From an uncultured Opitutaceae bacterium (GTDB lineage Bacteria > Verrucomicrobiota > Verrucomicrobiia > Opitutales > Opitutaceae), in NCBI GenBank assembly GCA_903919205.1, contig CAIXHE010000109.1, forward strand, positions 1-64,000: a stretch of DNA of 64,000 nucleotides, in the 5' to 3' direction. Shown in pieces: positions 8,842 to 17,760 of the stretch. The position numbers were made by a program, and so were the translations under genes. Under the pieces are notes generated by a model. It did not search any database, was not told where the DNA came from, and saw only the letters and a program-made list of their open reading frames with translations. Numbering within the stretch: position 1 is the first letter of the stretch; each line of letters starts with the position of its first letter.

Positions 8842-10632
8842 CTAGCCATTCACCGTGGCGCTGGTGGACGAGCCGCTGCTGCCCGAGGAGCTGCTCGAGG
8901 ACGAGGATCCCCCGAACATCCCGTTCAGGATGCCCTGGTTGGACTGGGCTGCCGACTGCGCTTGCTGCATGGCGAGGAACTCATTGGTGAGGGACGTCTG
9001 CTCGTTGGCAAGCTGCGCCTGAAGGAGGGTGATCTTGTTCGCGTCGGCCGTGTTCTGGGCGTTGAGCGCCGTCGTGTTGATCGCGATGCCGCCGGTCGTC
9101 GGGAGCGTGAGGCTCTGGAGGTAGTTGTTCAGGCGGTCCCCGAAACCCGTGCTCGCGGTCTGGAAGAAGGCCGCCACCCCCGAGGGGTTGCTCGTGAGCG
9201 CGTTGGTGAGCGCGGTCTGGTTTGTGACGGAGAGCTGGTTGCTGGTCCCTGTGAAGTCGATTCCGAGGTCGCTCAGGCTCTTGATCGCCCCGGATAGCCC
9301 CGAGACCGAGTTGAAGGCGAGGTTCTGGATCTGCTGGGCCCACTCGGGGACGTCCTGGTTGCTCGAGAGCACGGAGGTCGTGACCGATCCGTTCACGTTG
9401 GTCGTGATCTGGGTCAGGCTCTGCATGTCGGTCTGCAGGGCGTTGTAGGCCGTGATGAAGCTCTGGATGGCCGTGTTCATGGCCCCCGTGTTGCCCGTCA
9501 CCGCCACCGTTTGTGTGCCGGTGGAGTTCACGTTCACGGTCAGCCCGGAGATGCCCGTCACCGACGACGACAGCGTGTTGCTCGTGCTCGAGATCGAGGA
9601 ACCCCCGTTCACCGAGAAGGTGGCGTCCCGGCCCTGCTTGAGCGTGGCCCCGGTCGTGAGCCCAAGGCTCGCCATCAACGTCCCCGACGTGTCGGCCACG
9701 CCGACGCCGAGGTCACCCGTCGCGTTGTTGGTGAGGATCATCTGGTCGGACGAGGGGTCGTAGCTCGCCGTGACGCCCGCCGCGCTGTTGTTGATGTCCG
9801 ACATGATCGAGGAGATCGTGTCGGTGTTCACGTTGTAATTGATGGCCACCCCGTTGACCGTGAACGTGCCCGCCCCCGAGCTGCCCGTGCCCGTGACGGG
9901 CGAGCTCAGCCCCGCGTTGGCGAGGGTGGCCGTGGTCGACACGGCGCCGAGCGCGCCCGCGCTCGAAACGCTGCTCGTCCCGGTGGTGGACAACTTCATC
10001 GCCTGGAGGAAGTTGCTGGTGTCGTTCGACGCGCCGAGGACGACCGGGCTCCCGTCGCCGCTCGCGAGCGTGATCTCGTCGGTGGTGGGGTTGTAGGACC
10101 CCGTGACATTGCCGCCGGTGGCCGTCGAGATGGCGTCGAGGACCTGCTGGAGCGAGTCGGTGGTCGCTACCGTCACCTGCTTGCCGTCGACGCTGAAGGT
10201 GCCGGCCGTGACCGCCGTGGCCACCGGAAGCGTGGCGATCGTGAGGCCGGACACGTCCGAGGTCGCGCTCAGGCTCTCGCCGATCGCGCTCGATCCGACG
10301 AGGCTGCTGGGGGTGGCCAGCTGGGTCACGTCGAAGGTGTAGTTGCCGAGGGCCGTGCCGCTCGCGGCGGTGGAGGTCCAGGACGAGCCCGCGGTGGTCG
10401 AGGCGGCCGAGACGCCGTTGAAAAGCCCGTCGGCCTGCAGCGCCTGGACCGTCGTCTGCAGGCTCGTGATGTCCCCGGTGAGCTGGGTGAACGCGGAAAG
10501 CTGGGAGTTGTTGGTCGCCTCGTCGTTCTGGAGCGTCGTCACCGGCGCGCTGTCGATCTGAATCAGCTGCGTCACCACCGACTGCCAGTTGAAGGAGCCG
10601 TTGACGAGGCCGGAGAGTGAGATGCCTGACAT
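8842..10632 (-). CDS. fliD: Flagellar filament capping protein FliD
   Basis: FliD N-terminal (GLVNGSFNWQSVVTQLIQIDSAPVTTLQNDEA) and C-terminal region; Ser-rich tail. Confidence 0.92.
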   Translation of the reverse strand: MSGISLSGLVNGSFNWQSVVTQLIQIDSAPVTTLQNDEATNNSQLSAFTQLTGDITSLQTTVQALQADGLFNGVSAASTTAGSSWTSTAASGTALGNYTFDVTQLATPSSLVGSSAIGESLSATSDVSGLTIATLPVATAVTAGTFSVDGKQVTVATTDSLQQVLDAISTATGGNVTGSYNPTTDEITLASGDGSPVVLGASNDTSNFLQAMKLSTTGTSSVSSAGALGAVSTTATLANAGLSSPVTGTGSSGAGTFTVNGVAINYNVNTDTISSIMSDINNSAAGVTASYDPSSDQMILTNNATGDLGVGVADTSGTLMASLGLTTGATLKQGRDATFSVNGGSSISSTSNTLSSSVTGISGLTVNVNSTGTQTVAVTGNTGAMNTAIQSFITAYNALQTDMQSLTQITTNVNGSVTTSVLSSNQDVPEWAQQIQNLAFNSVSGLSGAIKSLSDLGIDFTGTSNQLSVTNQTALTNALTSNPSGVAAFFQTASTGFGDRLNNYLQSLTLPTTGGIAINTTALNAQNTADANKITLLQAQLANEQTSLTNEFLAMQQAQSAAQSNQGILNGMFGGSSSSSSSSGSSGSSTSATVNG

Positions 10633-10659
10633 GGTGGTGGGTGGTGCTCTGAGGGGGTA

Positions 10660-10686
10660 GTATCGGCCTCCCTTGACGGATCTTTA
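10660..10686 (-). promoter_or_regulatory. Sigma-28-like promoter for fliD
   Basis: TAAA-GATCCGTCAAGGGAG-GCCGATAC, exact 15-nt spacing. Confidence 0.8.
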
Positions 10687-10725
10687 GCAATTCGAGCCGC
10701 CCAGCGTTTTTTTGGGAAATTGGCA

Positions 10726-10753
10726 TAAACCCTGTCCGGGACCGGGACGATAG
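10726..10753 (+). promoter_or_regulatory. Sigma-28-like promoter for flagellin
   Basis: TAAA-N16-GACGATAG upstream of flagellin ATG at 10856. Confidence 0.6.
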
Positions 10754-10855
10754 GCACCTCGTCGAGGAAAACTCCGAGACCGGCGCGACCAGGAGCCGAT
10801 CACCCTGGCCCGACTGCGGCACGGACGCCGCGCTTAGCATCAAGGAAGACCCAAC

Positions 10856-11644
10856 ATGTCACTAGATATCGACACAAACATGGCAGCCATCGTGGCCGCC
10901 AACAACCTCGCTGCCTCCAACATGCAGTTGCAGTCGAGCATCACCAAGCTGTCCAGCGGTTCGCGCATCACCACCCCCGCCGATGACGCGGGCGGCCTGG
11001 CGGTCTCGATGAAGCTGTCGGCGCAGGCCAACGTGGCGAACGCCACCCTCTCGAACATCGCCGACGCCCAGTCGTTCCTGCAGACGCAGGATGGCGCGAT
11101 GTCCGTCGCCGGCCAGATCCTCAACCGCATGAGCGAGCTGGCGACCCTGGCTCAGGACCCGACGAAGAGCTCGACCGACGTGACCAACTACGCGTCCGAG
11201 TTCACCACGCTGGGCACCGAGCTCACGCAGGTCACCGGCCAGACGTTCAACGGCATCTCCCTTTTCGGCAGCTCCAGCACCGGCACCGTTGCCGGCGTGG
11301 CGCTCTCCGGTGAGGACGTCGCCACGAGCGTGTCGTCCGTCAGCTCCGTCACCCTCACGGCCTCGAACGCCGCGGCGACCGAGACGGCCATCACGGCCGC
11401 GATCCAGGCCGTCGCCAGCAACCGCGCGACCAACGGTTCGCAGCAGTCGCAGCTCGGCTACGCCCAGACGCTCGAGACCAACAACGCCACGAACCTCACG
11501 GCTGCCTCGGGTCAGATCACGGATGTGAACATCGCCTCCGAGTCGACCAACCTGGCGAAGTGGAACGTGCTCGTCCAGAGCGGCGCCTCCATGCTCTACC
11601 AGGCGAACCAGCAGAGCCAGGTGGCCCTGAAGCTCCTCCAGTAA
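10856..11644 (+). CDS. fliC: Flagellin
   Basis: N-term NNLAASNMQLQSSITKLSSGSRITTPADDAGGLAVSMKL; C-term NIASESTNLAKWNVLVQSGASMLYQANQQSQVALKLLQ. Confidence 0.96.
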   Translation: MSLDIDTNMAAIVAANNLAASNMQLQSSITKLSSGSRITTPADDAGGLAVSMKLSAQANVANATLSNIADAQSFLQTQDGAMSVAGQILNRMSELATLAQDPTKSSTDVTNYASEFTTLGTELTQVTGQTFNGISLFGSSSTGTVAGVALSGEDVATSVSSVSSVTLTASNAAATETAITAAIQAVASNRATNGSQQSQLGYAQTLETNNATNLTAASGQITDVNIASESTNLAKWNVLVQSGASMLYQANQQSQVALKLLQ

Positions 11645-11680
11645 TCTGAACTCCGCTCAGGGAGAGTCCTGATTCGCCCA

Positions 11681-11712
11681 GGGCTGGCCGCCGCGAAGGC
11701 GGCGGCCAGCCC
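11681..11712. repeat. Perfect 14-bp inverted repeat with 4-nt loop after flagellin
   Basis: GGGCTGGCCGCCGC-GAAG-GCGGCGGCCAGCCC. Confidence 0.85.
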
Positions 11713-11770
11713 ACCGGGTCAGTCGCGATCCTTGCGGAGGCCCCGTGGGTCCCTGGTTGGACCCGCCAGC

Positions 11771-11795
11771 AAGGCCCCGGCTTGTCCGGGGCCTT
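11771..11795 (+). terminator. Stem-loop terminator candidate for flagellin
   Basis: AAGGCCCCGG-CTTGT-CCGGGGCCTT followed by CGCATTTT. Confidence 0.65.
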
Positions 11796-11839
11796 CGCAT
11801 TTTCGGGCATCGACGACCCTGCCCGGCATCCCAAGAAAA

Positions 11840-11864
11840 TGGCCCGGTCCATCGGACCGGGCCA
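11840..11864 (-). terminator. Rho-independent terminator for reverse-strand secreted protein
   Basis: TGGCCCGGTCC-GAT-GGACCGGGCCA then TTTTCTT on the minus strand, immediately after stop at 11891. Confidence 0.8.
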
Positions 11865-11890
11865 CGTTCCCACGGCACTGGCGACGGGGA

Positions 11891-12700
11891 TCAGGGCACG
11901 ACGTAGACTTCCACCAGGACGTTTCCCGAGTCGCTGGACGAGGTGCTCTTTACCTGGGCCGTATAGGCTCCGGGGGCCAGTGTGGCCACCAGGGCCGAGT
12001 CGGCGCTGCCCGCCGTGAGCGCGAACGCACCGGACGACGAGGAGGCGGCGGACACGGCAGCGGTGCCATTCCAGCCGGTGTTCGACGCGACGGCGGAGCC
12101 GCCGGGGCCGAAGAGCGCCAGGGTTGGCGTGGCCAGCGTCCCGGGGACCCCGAACTGCGAAAGGCCCGGGCCGACCGCCCGTACCAGCACGGTGACGGGC
12201 GTCGAGCCGCTGATCACAAACCCGACCGTCGAGCTCGTGGCGGCGTCCAGGTGCATGAGATCCGACACATTGATGAGCGAATTGCCCTGCACGAGGGAGT
12301 TGAGGGCCGTCGGCACACCAAGGGAAGCCAGCGTGAACGAACCCGTCTGCGAGGCGCCGGACGCGTAGGCGGCCGAGAAGGTGCCCCCGTTCACGCTCGT
12401 GAAGGTCAGGGTGGCTGTAACGGCGCCCTCCGTGATGACCCCGGTGTTGGCGCCCGTGTTCGCATAGGTGTACGGGGCGGGGAGGCTGAGGGCCCCCGCT
12501 GAGGTGACGGTGTAGTCCGTTCCGTTGACGGAGAGCAGGTCGGAGAACGACCCGTCGGCGTTGGCGCCTCCGGTGCTGCCCGTCAGCGTTGAGTTGAGGA
12601 TCGTGTTTCCGATCACGGACGTCGGGGCGTACCCCTGGGCCTGCGCGCGGAGACCGAGCATGAGGCCGCCAAGGGCCGTAAGGATTCGAAATGAATTCAT
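11891..12700 (-). CDS. Secreted hypothetical protein
   Basis: Signal-peptide-like MNSFRILTALGGLMLGLRAQAQ; C-term SALVATLAPGAYTAQVKSTSSSDSGNVLVEVYVVP. Start reset from 12748 to ATG at 12700. Confidence 0.75.
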   Translation of the reverse strand: MNSFRILTALGGLMLGLRAQAQGYAPTSVIGNTILNSTLTGSTGGANADGSFSDLLSVNGTDYTVTSAGALSLPAPYTYANTGANTGVITEGAVTATLTFTSVNGGTFSAAYASGASQTGSFTLASLGVPTALNSLVQGNSLINVSDLMHLDAATSSTVGFVISGSTPVTVLVRAVGPGLSQFGVPGTLATPTLALFGPGGSAVASNTGWNGTAAVSAASSSSGAFALTAGSADSALVATLAPGAYTAQVKSTSSSDSGNVLVEVYVVP

Positions 12701-12728
12701 GGTTGTTTGGATTGGGGGATGGGTTGGG

Positions 12729-13658
12729 TCAGGACGTGATCTGGCCATTCATCCCGCTGGGGAAGAAGAGTCCCTTTGAGGCGTTCACCGCTCCGTAGAC
12801 GACGTTCAGCACCTGCCGCGTCGTGCGCGAGAACACGATGCTGTTCGCATCCGTGGGCACGATGTTCGCCACTCCGTTGAGAATGACGCCTTGGTCGTCG
12901 GCGGCTCCGGACAGCGTGGCGCGCAGGGCCGAGATCGCGGCCGCGGCCTGCTGGGTTGCGGAGCCCAGTTGGTAGAGGAGGAGGCGAACCTCCGAGGCGT
13001 GATAGGCCTCGACGCCCAGGATGCCGGCGGCGGCGGTCAGGTAGTCCTTGTTGGTGATCAGGGCCGCGGCGCCATGGTAGGCGGTCACGCCGACGTCCTC
13101 GAAGATGAACGCCCCTATGAGGAAGTTCGTCTCGCTCGCGAAGGGATCGAAGGTTGCACCGAGGCCGGCGGCCGCGGCGGCCGTGTTGAAGCTGTTCAGC
13201 AGGTCGATGCTCGGCTCGGCCGCGGGCGTTCCGCCTGCCGCGGTGATCGCCGAGCGCAGGAACTTGACGTGGTTCAGCTCGTCGGCCGCGATTCTCTGCG
13301 CGTATTGCTGGATGGCGGGCGTCGCGAAGGGCACCTGTGCGCCCGACTTCACCGTGACGGTGCCCTGGGTGCCAGAGCCGGTAACGGCCACGCCGGCGGC
13401 GGCGACGCCCGTGCCATTGATGGCATAGGAGTAGAATTCGGCCTCCAGGTACTCGAGGTTCAGGGCGAAGTTAAGGACCGCGAGGTCCGTGGGGTTGAGT
13501 GCGGCGCCGTCCGCGAACGCTGCAGCGGCGCGCTTGGCGCCCAGGCCCAGCGAGGCGACGCCGAGCGCGCCGAGCCCGAGTCGAGCAAGGGCCGAGCGCC
13601 GGCTCAGTTGGCTGCCGGCGCCCTTCCGATGGCCCGTTTCGATCAATTCCATGGTCAT
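12729..13658 (-). CDS. Ferritin-like domain protein (desiccation-related PCC13-62-like), Tat-type signal
   Basis: [22 protein letters not shown] leader; [54 protein letters not shown] before ATG. Confidence 0.85.
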   Translation of the reverse strand: MTMELIETGHRKGAGSQLSRRSALARLGLGALGVASLGLGAKRAAAAFADGAALNPTDLAVLNFALNLEYLEAEFYSYAINGTGVAAAGVAVTGSGTQGTVTVKSGAQVPFATPAIQQYAQRIAADELNHVKFLRSAITAAGGTPAAEPSIDLLNSFNTAAAAAGLGATFDPFASETNFLIGAFIFEDVGVTAYHGAAALITNKDYLTAAAGILGVEAYHASEVRLLLYQLGSATQQAAAAISALRATLSGAADDQGVILNGVANIVPTDANSIVFSRTTRQVLNVVYGAVNASKGLFFPSGMNGQITS

Positions 13659-13753
13659 AATCTCATCTCCTTTGTTTGGGTGAAATTACTGGCACGCGCG
13701 GCGACGTCATCGCAGGGTTTAGGTTCTAAAGCGCGGGCCAGATTCACGGCGGG

Positions 13754-13800
13754 ACAGTATCCGGGTCCTTCGGTACCACCATTGGGGTGTGCACCTACCC
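13754..13800 (-). promoter_or_regulatory. Shared-architecture promoter (variant) upstream of ferritin-like gene
   Basis: GGGT-N8-ACCCCAA-N21-ATACTGT on minus strand. Confidence 0.5.
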
Positions 13801-13862
13801 TGCACCGGGCCTTGACCGGCGCAGTTCGACCCCTCGACGAGCAACCGGGCCCGAGCACGGCC

Positions 13863-14924
13863 TCAGGCCGCGCAGATCGCTCCCGCCACCACCGATCCCA
13901 CCGTCTCGCCGCGGTTGAAGTGCTCGTAGATGCGGCGCCGCTCGGCTGGCGTGGTGGCCAGCGCGCGCTCGCAAGCGGCGAGCAGGCCCGGCAGGTCGCC
14001 GTGCCCGTACCGCAGCACCAGGCCCTCGCGGTGCAACTCTTCAAGGCGGCCGCCGAGGCTCGAGTCCTCGGAGACCGGCACGATCCCGCAGCAGCCCGAC
14101 CAGAATGGCCGGTCGGTGTGGGTCCTCGCCATGCCCGGCGTCGCGAACTTGCGGCCCTCGGGGCAGAGCCCCGCCTTGAAGCGCGAGAGCCCGGGACGGT
14201 CGGCGACCGGCACCGAGTGGTCGTGGACGGCCAGGAAGCGGTCCTTCAGCTTGGACCTGAGGAACTGGATCTGACGCTGGCGATGGGCGGTGAGTCCCAG
14301 CTGCGAGCCCAGGAAGAGCACCCGCTCCTCGGGGGCCTCGTTGAAGGGCACCGAGAAGGGCACCACATTGGCCACCCAGCTGCGGTGATGGGTTCGGCAG
14401 CCGGCCTTGAGCAGCGCCCTGCCCTGTTCGTCCAGGGGCGACTCGTCGTGGATCAGCACGTCCAGGTGGGGCGCAATCTCAGTGAAGCAGGGCATGAAGC
14501 GGCTCGCCTCATCGAAGGCGTAGAAGAGGTGCCGCACCCCCGAGACCGAGAGGAGCGCGAACACGCGCCCGGCAAGGGGCCCGAGCGCCTGCGGCTGGTG
14601 GGCCATGGTGAGGAGCCACCGCTCCTCGCCGGGCTCCCGGGGCGCGCGGGCGAGGTCAAGAAGGCCCGCCGGGCCGCTGACCCAGGCGGGAAGGAACTCG
14701 GTGCCCGGGTGCGACAGGGCCGCGAGGCAGCGGGTGTTCTCGCCATACCAGTCGCAGTCAAGCCGGGCCTTCGCGAGGAGGCCCGCGTCCGCCGGGTTGG
14801 AGACCCGGGGCTTGAGATCGATGGCCGGCACCCGGGCTGCGTACCCTGCCGCGTCCTCGAGGCCGTCGGCCCACGTGTTGAAATAGCAAATGCGCACGCG
14901 CCTGGCTCTGCCGGGGACGTCCAT
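13863..14924 (-). CDS. Glycosyltransferase-like protein
   Basis: VRICYFNTWADGLEDAAGYAARVPAIDLKP...FWSGCCGIVPVSEDSSLGGRLEEL...ERRRIYEHFNRGETVGS; start reset from track ORF. Confidence 0.6.
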   Translation of the reverse strand: MDVPGRARRVRICYFNTWADGLEDAAGYAARVPAIDLKPRVSNPADAGLLAKARLDCDWYGENTRCLAALSHPGTEFLPAWVSGPAGLLDLARAPREPGEERWLLTMAHQPQALGPLAGRVFALLSVSGVRHLFYAFDEASRFMPCFTEIAPHLDVLIHDESPLDEQGRALLKAGCRTHHRSWVANVVPFSVPFNEAPEERVLFLGSQLGLTAHRQRQIQFLRSKLKDRFLAVHDHSVPVADRPGLSRFKAGLCPEGRKFATPGMARTHTDRPFWSGCCGIVPVSEDSSLGGRLEELHREGLVLRYGHGDLPGLLAACERALATTPAERRRIYEHFNRGETVGSVVAGAICAA

Positions 14925-14929
14925 CGTGG

Positions 14930-17740
14930 TCAGGCGGCCCCAGCAGGCTCGAGCTGCACGTGGGAGAACGGCATGCGGCCGGCCGCCTCGGGGGGCCAGA
15001 CGACATCGAGCGCGGGCACGCGCTCCATGAACGCATGGAAGGGGGCGTCGAGGGCCCGGCCCGCGTCGGTCGAGTCCCAGATCCAGCGGCCCGCCTCCGG
15101 CATCACGAACCCGTCGGCCGCCCGCTCCGCGTTCTTCAGGTGGCGGGCGCGGGCCGCGGGAGCGGTGAACTCGCGGAGCACCTCCGCGGGCGCGGGGTGG
15201 GAATAGGCCATCGAGCGCCCGATCCCGAGCTGCGCGACATGCCGGCTGGCGCAGGTGTCCTTGCTTCCGAGGACCAGGATCGGCGTCTGCGTCTGGAGCA
15301 GGAAGACGATGCGCGAGGGCAGGCTGAGGCGGGTCAGCCACTCGTTGTCCTCCGAGCCGTCGAGCATGCCGCTCGGCACGAGGACGAAGGGATACTCCGA
15401 AAGGCAGTCGGCGAGGTCGGACTCGGGCACGAAGCCCATCATCCGGATGCCCGGCGCCGCGAAGACGGCGCTCGCCTGGCGGCCGTACCAGTCGACCACG
15501 AGGCCCGTGCGGGCGACGAACCCGGCGAGCTGCTTCATCTGGCCCTCGGTCCACACGTTGCCGACGAGGGCGCAATGGTTCGCGGGCCGCAGCTTGGTCG
15601 TCCAGCGGTTGGTGCGCCGCGCGTCCCGGTTCACCACGATCGGCGGCATGACGTCGAAGTCGTGGTTGAACTTGATCGAGTAGGCCATCTGCAGCTCCGA
15701 GGAGATCGCGAGCCTGAGCGACGAGCGGCGGAACAGCTCCTCGAGGAGCTCGTCGTCGTTGTCCGGGATCAGGACGTTGCGGTCGTCCATCACGTAGGTG
15801 CACAGGCGCGCGCCGGTCACCGCCTGCGCGGCGAGGGCGTAGAGGCATTCCTCCCTGCGGAACGGGACGCAGAGCACGTGGCGCACCGCGTACGGGAGCA
15901 GCAGGCGGCGCAGGCGCGTCTGCGTCTCGGCCGCGCTCAGGTTCTGGAAGGGCACGCACAGGTGCGTGCTGCCGACCTCCTCCATCCCCTCGTAGAACGT
16001 GAACGGCCGCAGCGTGATCGTCCCCGCGTGTCCCGTGAAGAACCGCTTGATGAGGACGCCGGCACCGTGCTTCTGGCAGTTCTCCGAGCTGGCGACCACC
16101 AGGGCGCGCTCGGGGCCCTCCGGTCCCGGCAGCGAGGGCTCCAGGCGCCGGACGAGCTCGAACGCGGCGCGGTGGGCGGCCACGTGGGGCGCGTGGTCTG
16201 CGGCCCGGCGCAGCGCCTGGCCCGCCTCCGCTTGGCGTCCCGCGCGCCACTGCGCGAGGCCCAGGTTGAACCAGAGATCGTCCTCGTTGGGATGGTGCCT
16301 CGCCGCCCGAAGCCACGCGTCGGCCGCGGCGTCATGCTTGCCGGCGCAGGTGAAGAGGTGCGCGAGGAGGACCTGCAGTGAAAGGCTGCCGGGCTCCTTG
16401 GCGGCGAAGGGCCCGACGCAGGCGAGCGCCTCCTCAAGCGCTCCCGAGGCGTACAGGCGCCATCCCTGCTTCGCCCTGCGGTGCGCGAGGCTCGTATGGC
16501 CAAGCCCGCAGCGGCGCGCGAGCGCGAGCAGCCTCGGGTCGTGGGGCCGCTGGCGCTGCACGGCCAGGCGGTGGCGGTCAAAGCCCTCGGCCGAGCGTGC
16601 GGCGGCCTGGACCTCCGCCGAGATGAGATGGCCCTCGATGTCGTCGGGCTGCGCCTCGAGGCGGCGACGGGCCCATTCCGCCGCGCGCGCGTCGTCCCCC
16701 TCCTCGAGGGCCGCCAGGGCCCCGGCGAGTCCCTCGGGGCCATCGTCGGCTGCGGCCGGCCGGGGACGAGCGGGGGCCCTCTCCGGAGCCGGCGGAGCCA
16801 CCGCGGGACGGCCCGCGAGGGCGAGCGCCTCGAAGGCGGCCCGACGGGGGGCCGCACCGAGGAAACGGTCGTACCAGGCGGCGGCGGCTGCGCGCGCATC
16901 CGCCACCGAGGCCGGCAACTCCATGCAAGCGGCCAGGCGGGCGGGAAGCTGGGCGGCCTCGTCCACGCAGGCGAGGGGAGCGCCCTCGGGCCACAGCCTT
17001 TCAACGCCTTGCCGGACCCCCGGGCCGACGACCACGGCGAAGGCCCCGGCCGCCAGGGCCTCGAGGAGCTCGGGAGCCCATTCGCCGCCCTCCGAGGGCA
17101 CGACCGCCGCAAGGCTGTTACCAAGCTCCTCCAGGCGGTGGTCGGGGTGGTCCGACCAGCAGCCAAGCGCGACGCCGGCGCGCGACAGGGACTCCAGGCA
17201 GGCCAGCTGCACGGCGGGGCGCGAGGAATCGGGCGGGGCGCAGAGCGCCCTCGGGCGACGTTCGGGCTGGCGCACGATCGGCAGCCACGCGTCATGCACC
17301 GGGCAGAGCAGGCCGGGGAACCACGACACGCGGGCGAGGCCTGCGTCAAGGAAGGCGGCCTCATGCCGGCACCCGTGGATGAGAACGACCTGCTCAAAGG
17401 GCTCGCTGCGCGCATAGGCCAACAGCCGGGTCAGTCCGTCCGGCCCCCAGCCGGCGTCGCCCACGAGCAGCAGCCTCGGCCCGCTGCACGCCGCGAGGTT
17501 GCGCGGCCAGGAGGCGGTGAGGCCGTCGACGACGCAGGCCGTGATGTCGGGTCTCTGGTCCTCCGGCAGGAGGGCGACCTGCGCGGCCAGATCGTAGTCC
17601 CCGAGCGGCACGCGGCGGGTGAAGACCCGGCCGCCCAGATCAAGGTCCAGGTGCAGGGGACCGAACACCACCTGCTCGTCGCACAGCGGGGGCCATGCCA
17701 GCCCGAGTGGGGACGCCGAGGTCGTGAACAGCATTCGCAT
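14930..17740 (-). CDS. Large protein with two glycosyltransferase-like regions flanking TPR repeats
   Basis: N-terminal MRMLFTTSASPLGLAWPPL...LLEALAAGAFAVVVGPGV; central TPRs (LWFNLGLAQWRAGRQAEAGQALRRAADHAP); C-terminal GT-like region ending LEPAGAA; start reset to 17740. Confidence 0.65.
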   Translation of the reverse strand: MRMLFTTSASPLGLAWPPLCDEQVVFGPLHLDLDLGGRVFTRRVPLGDYDLAAQVALLPEDQRPDITACVVDGLTASWPRNLAACSGPRLLLVGDAGWGPDGLTRLLAYARSEPFEQVVLIHGCRHEAAFLDAGLARVSWFPGLLCPVHDAWLPIVRQPERRPRALCAPPDSSRPAVQLACLESLSRAGVALGCWSDHPDHRLEELGNSLAAVVPSEGGEWAPELLEALAAGAFAVVVGPGVRQGVERLWPEGAPLACVDEAAQLPARLAACMELPASVADARAAAAAWYDRFLGAAPRRAAFEALALAGRPAVAPPAPERAPARPRPAAADDGPEGLAGALAALEEGDDARAAEWARRRLEAQPDDIEGHLISAEVQAAARSAEGFDRHRLAVQRQRPHDPRLLALARRCGLGHTSLAHRRAKQGWRLYASGALEEALACVGPFAAKEPGSLSLQVLLAHLFTCAGKHDAAADAWLRAARHHPNEDDLWFNLGLAQWRAGRQAEAGQALRRAADHAPHVAAHRAAFELVRRLEPSLPGPEGPERALVVASSENCQKHGAGVLIKRFFTGHAGTITLRPFTFYEGMEEVGSTHLCVPFQNLSAAETQTRLRRLLLPYAVRHVLCVPFRREECLYALAAQAVTGARLCTYVMDDRNVLIPDNDDELLEELFRRSSLRLAISSELQMAYSIKFNHDFDVMPPIVVNRDARRTNRWTTKLRPANHCALVGNVWTEGQMKQLAGFVARTGLVVDWYGRQASAVFAAPGIRMMGFVPESDLADCLSEYPFVLVPSGMLDGSEDNEWLTRLSLPSRIVFLLQTQTPILVLGSKDTCASRHVAQLGIGRSMAYSHPAPAEVLREFTAPAARARHLKNAERAADGFVMPEAGRWIWDSTDAGRALDAPFHAFMERVPALDVVWPPEAAGRMPFSHVQLEPAGAA

Positions 17741-17760
17741 GGGGCCTCCTGCGAAGGGCT

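Noticed and set aside
13688-13703. TGGCACG as a sigma-54 -24 element
   Set aside because: No TTGC -12 element at correct spacing and no plus-strand gene downstream
14925-16316. N-terminal part of the 817-aa ORF 13863..16316
   Set aside because: Out-of-frame shadow of the 936-aa gene; the coherent protein begins at 14924
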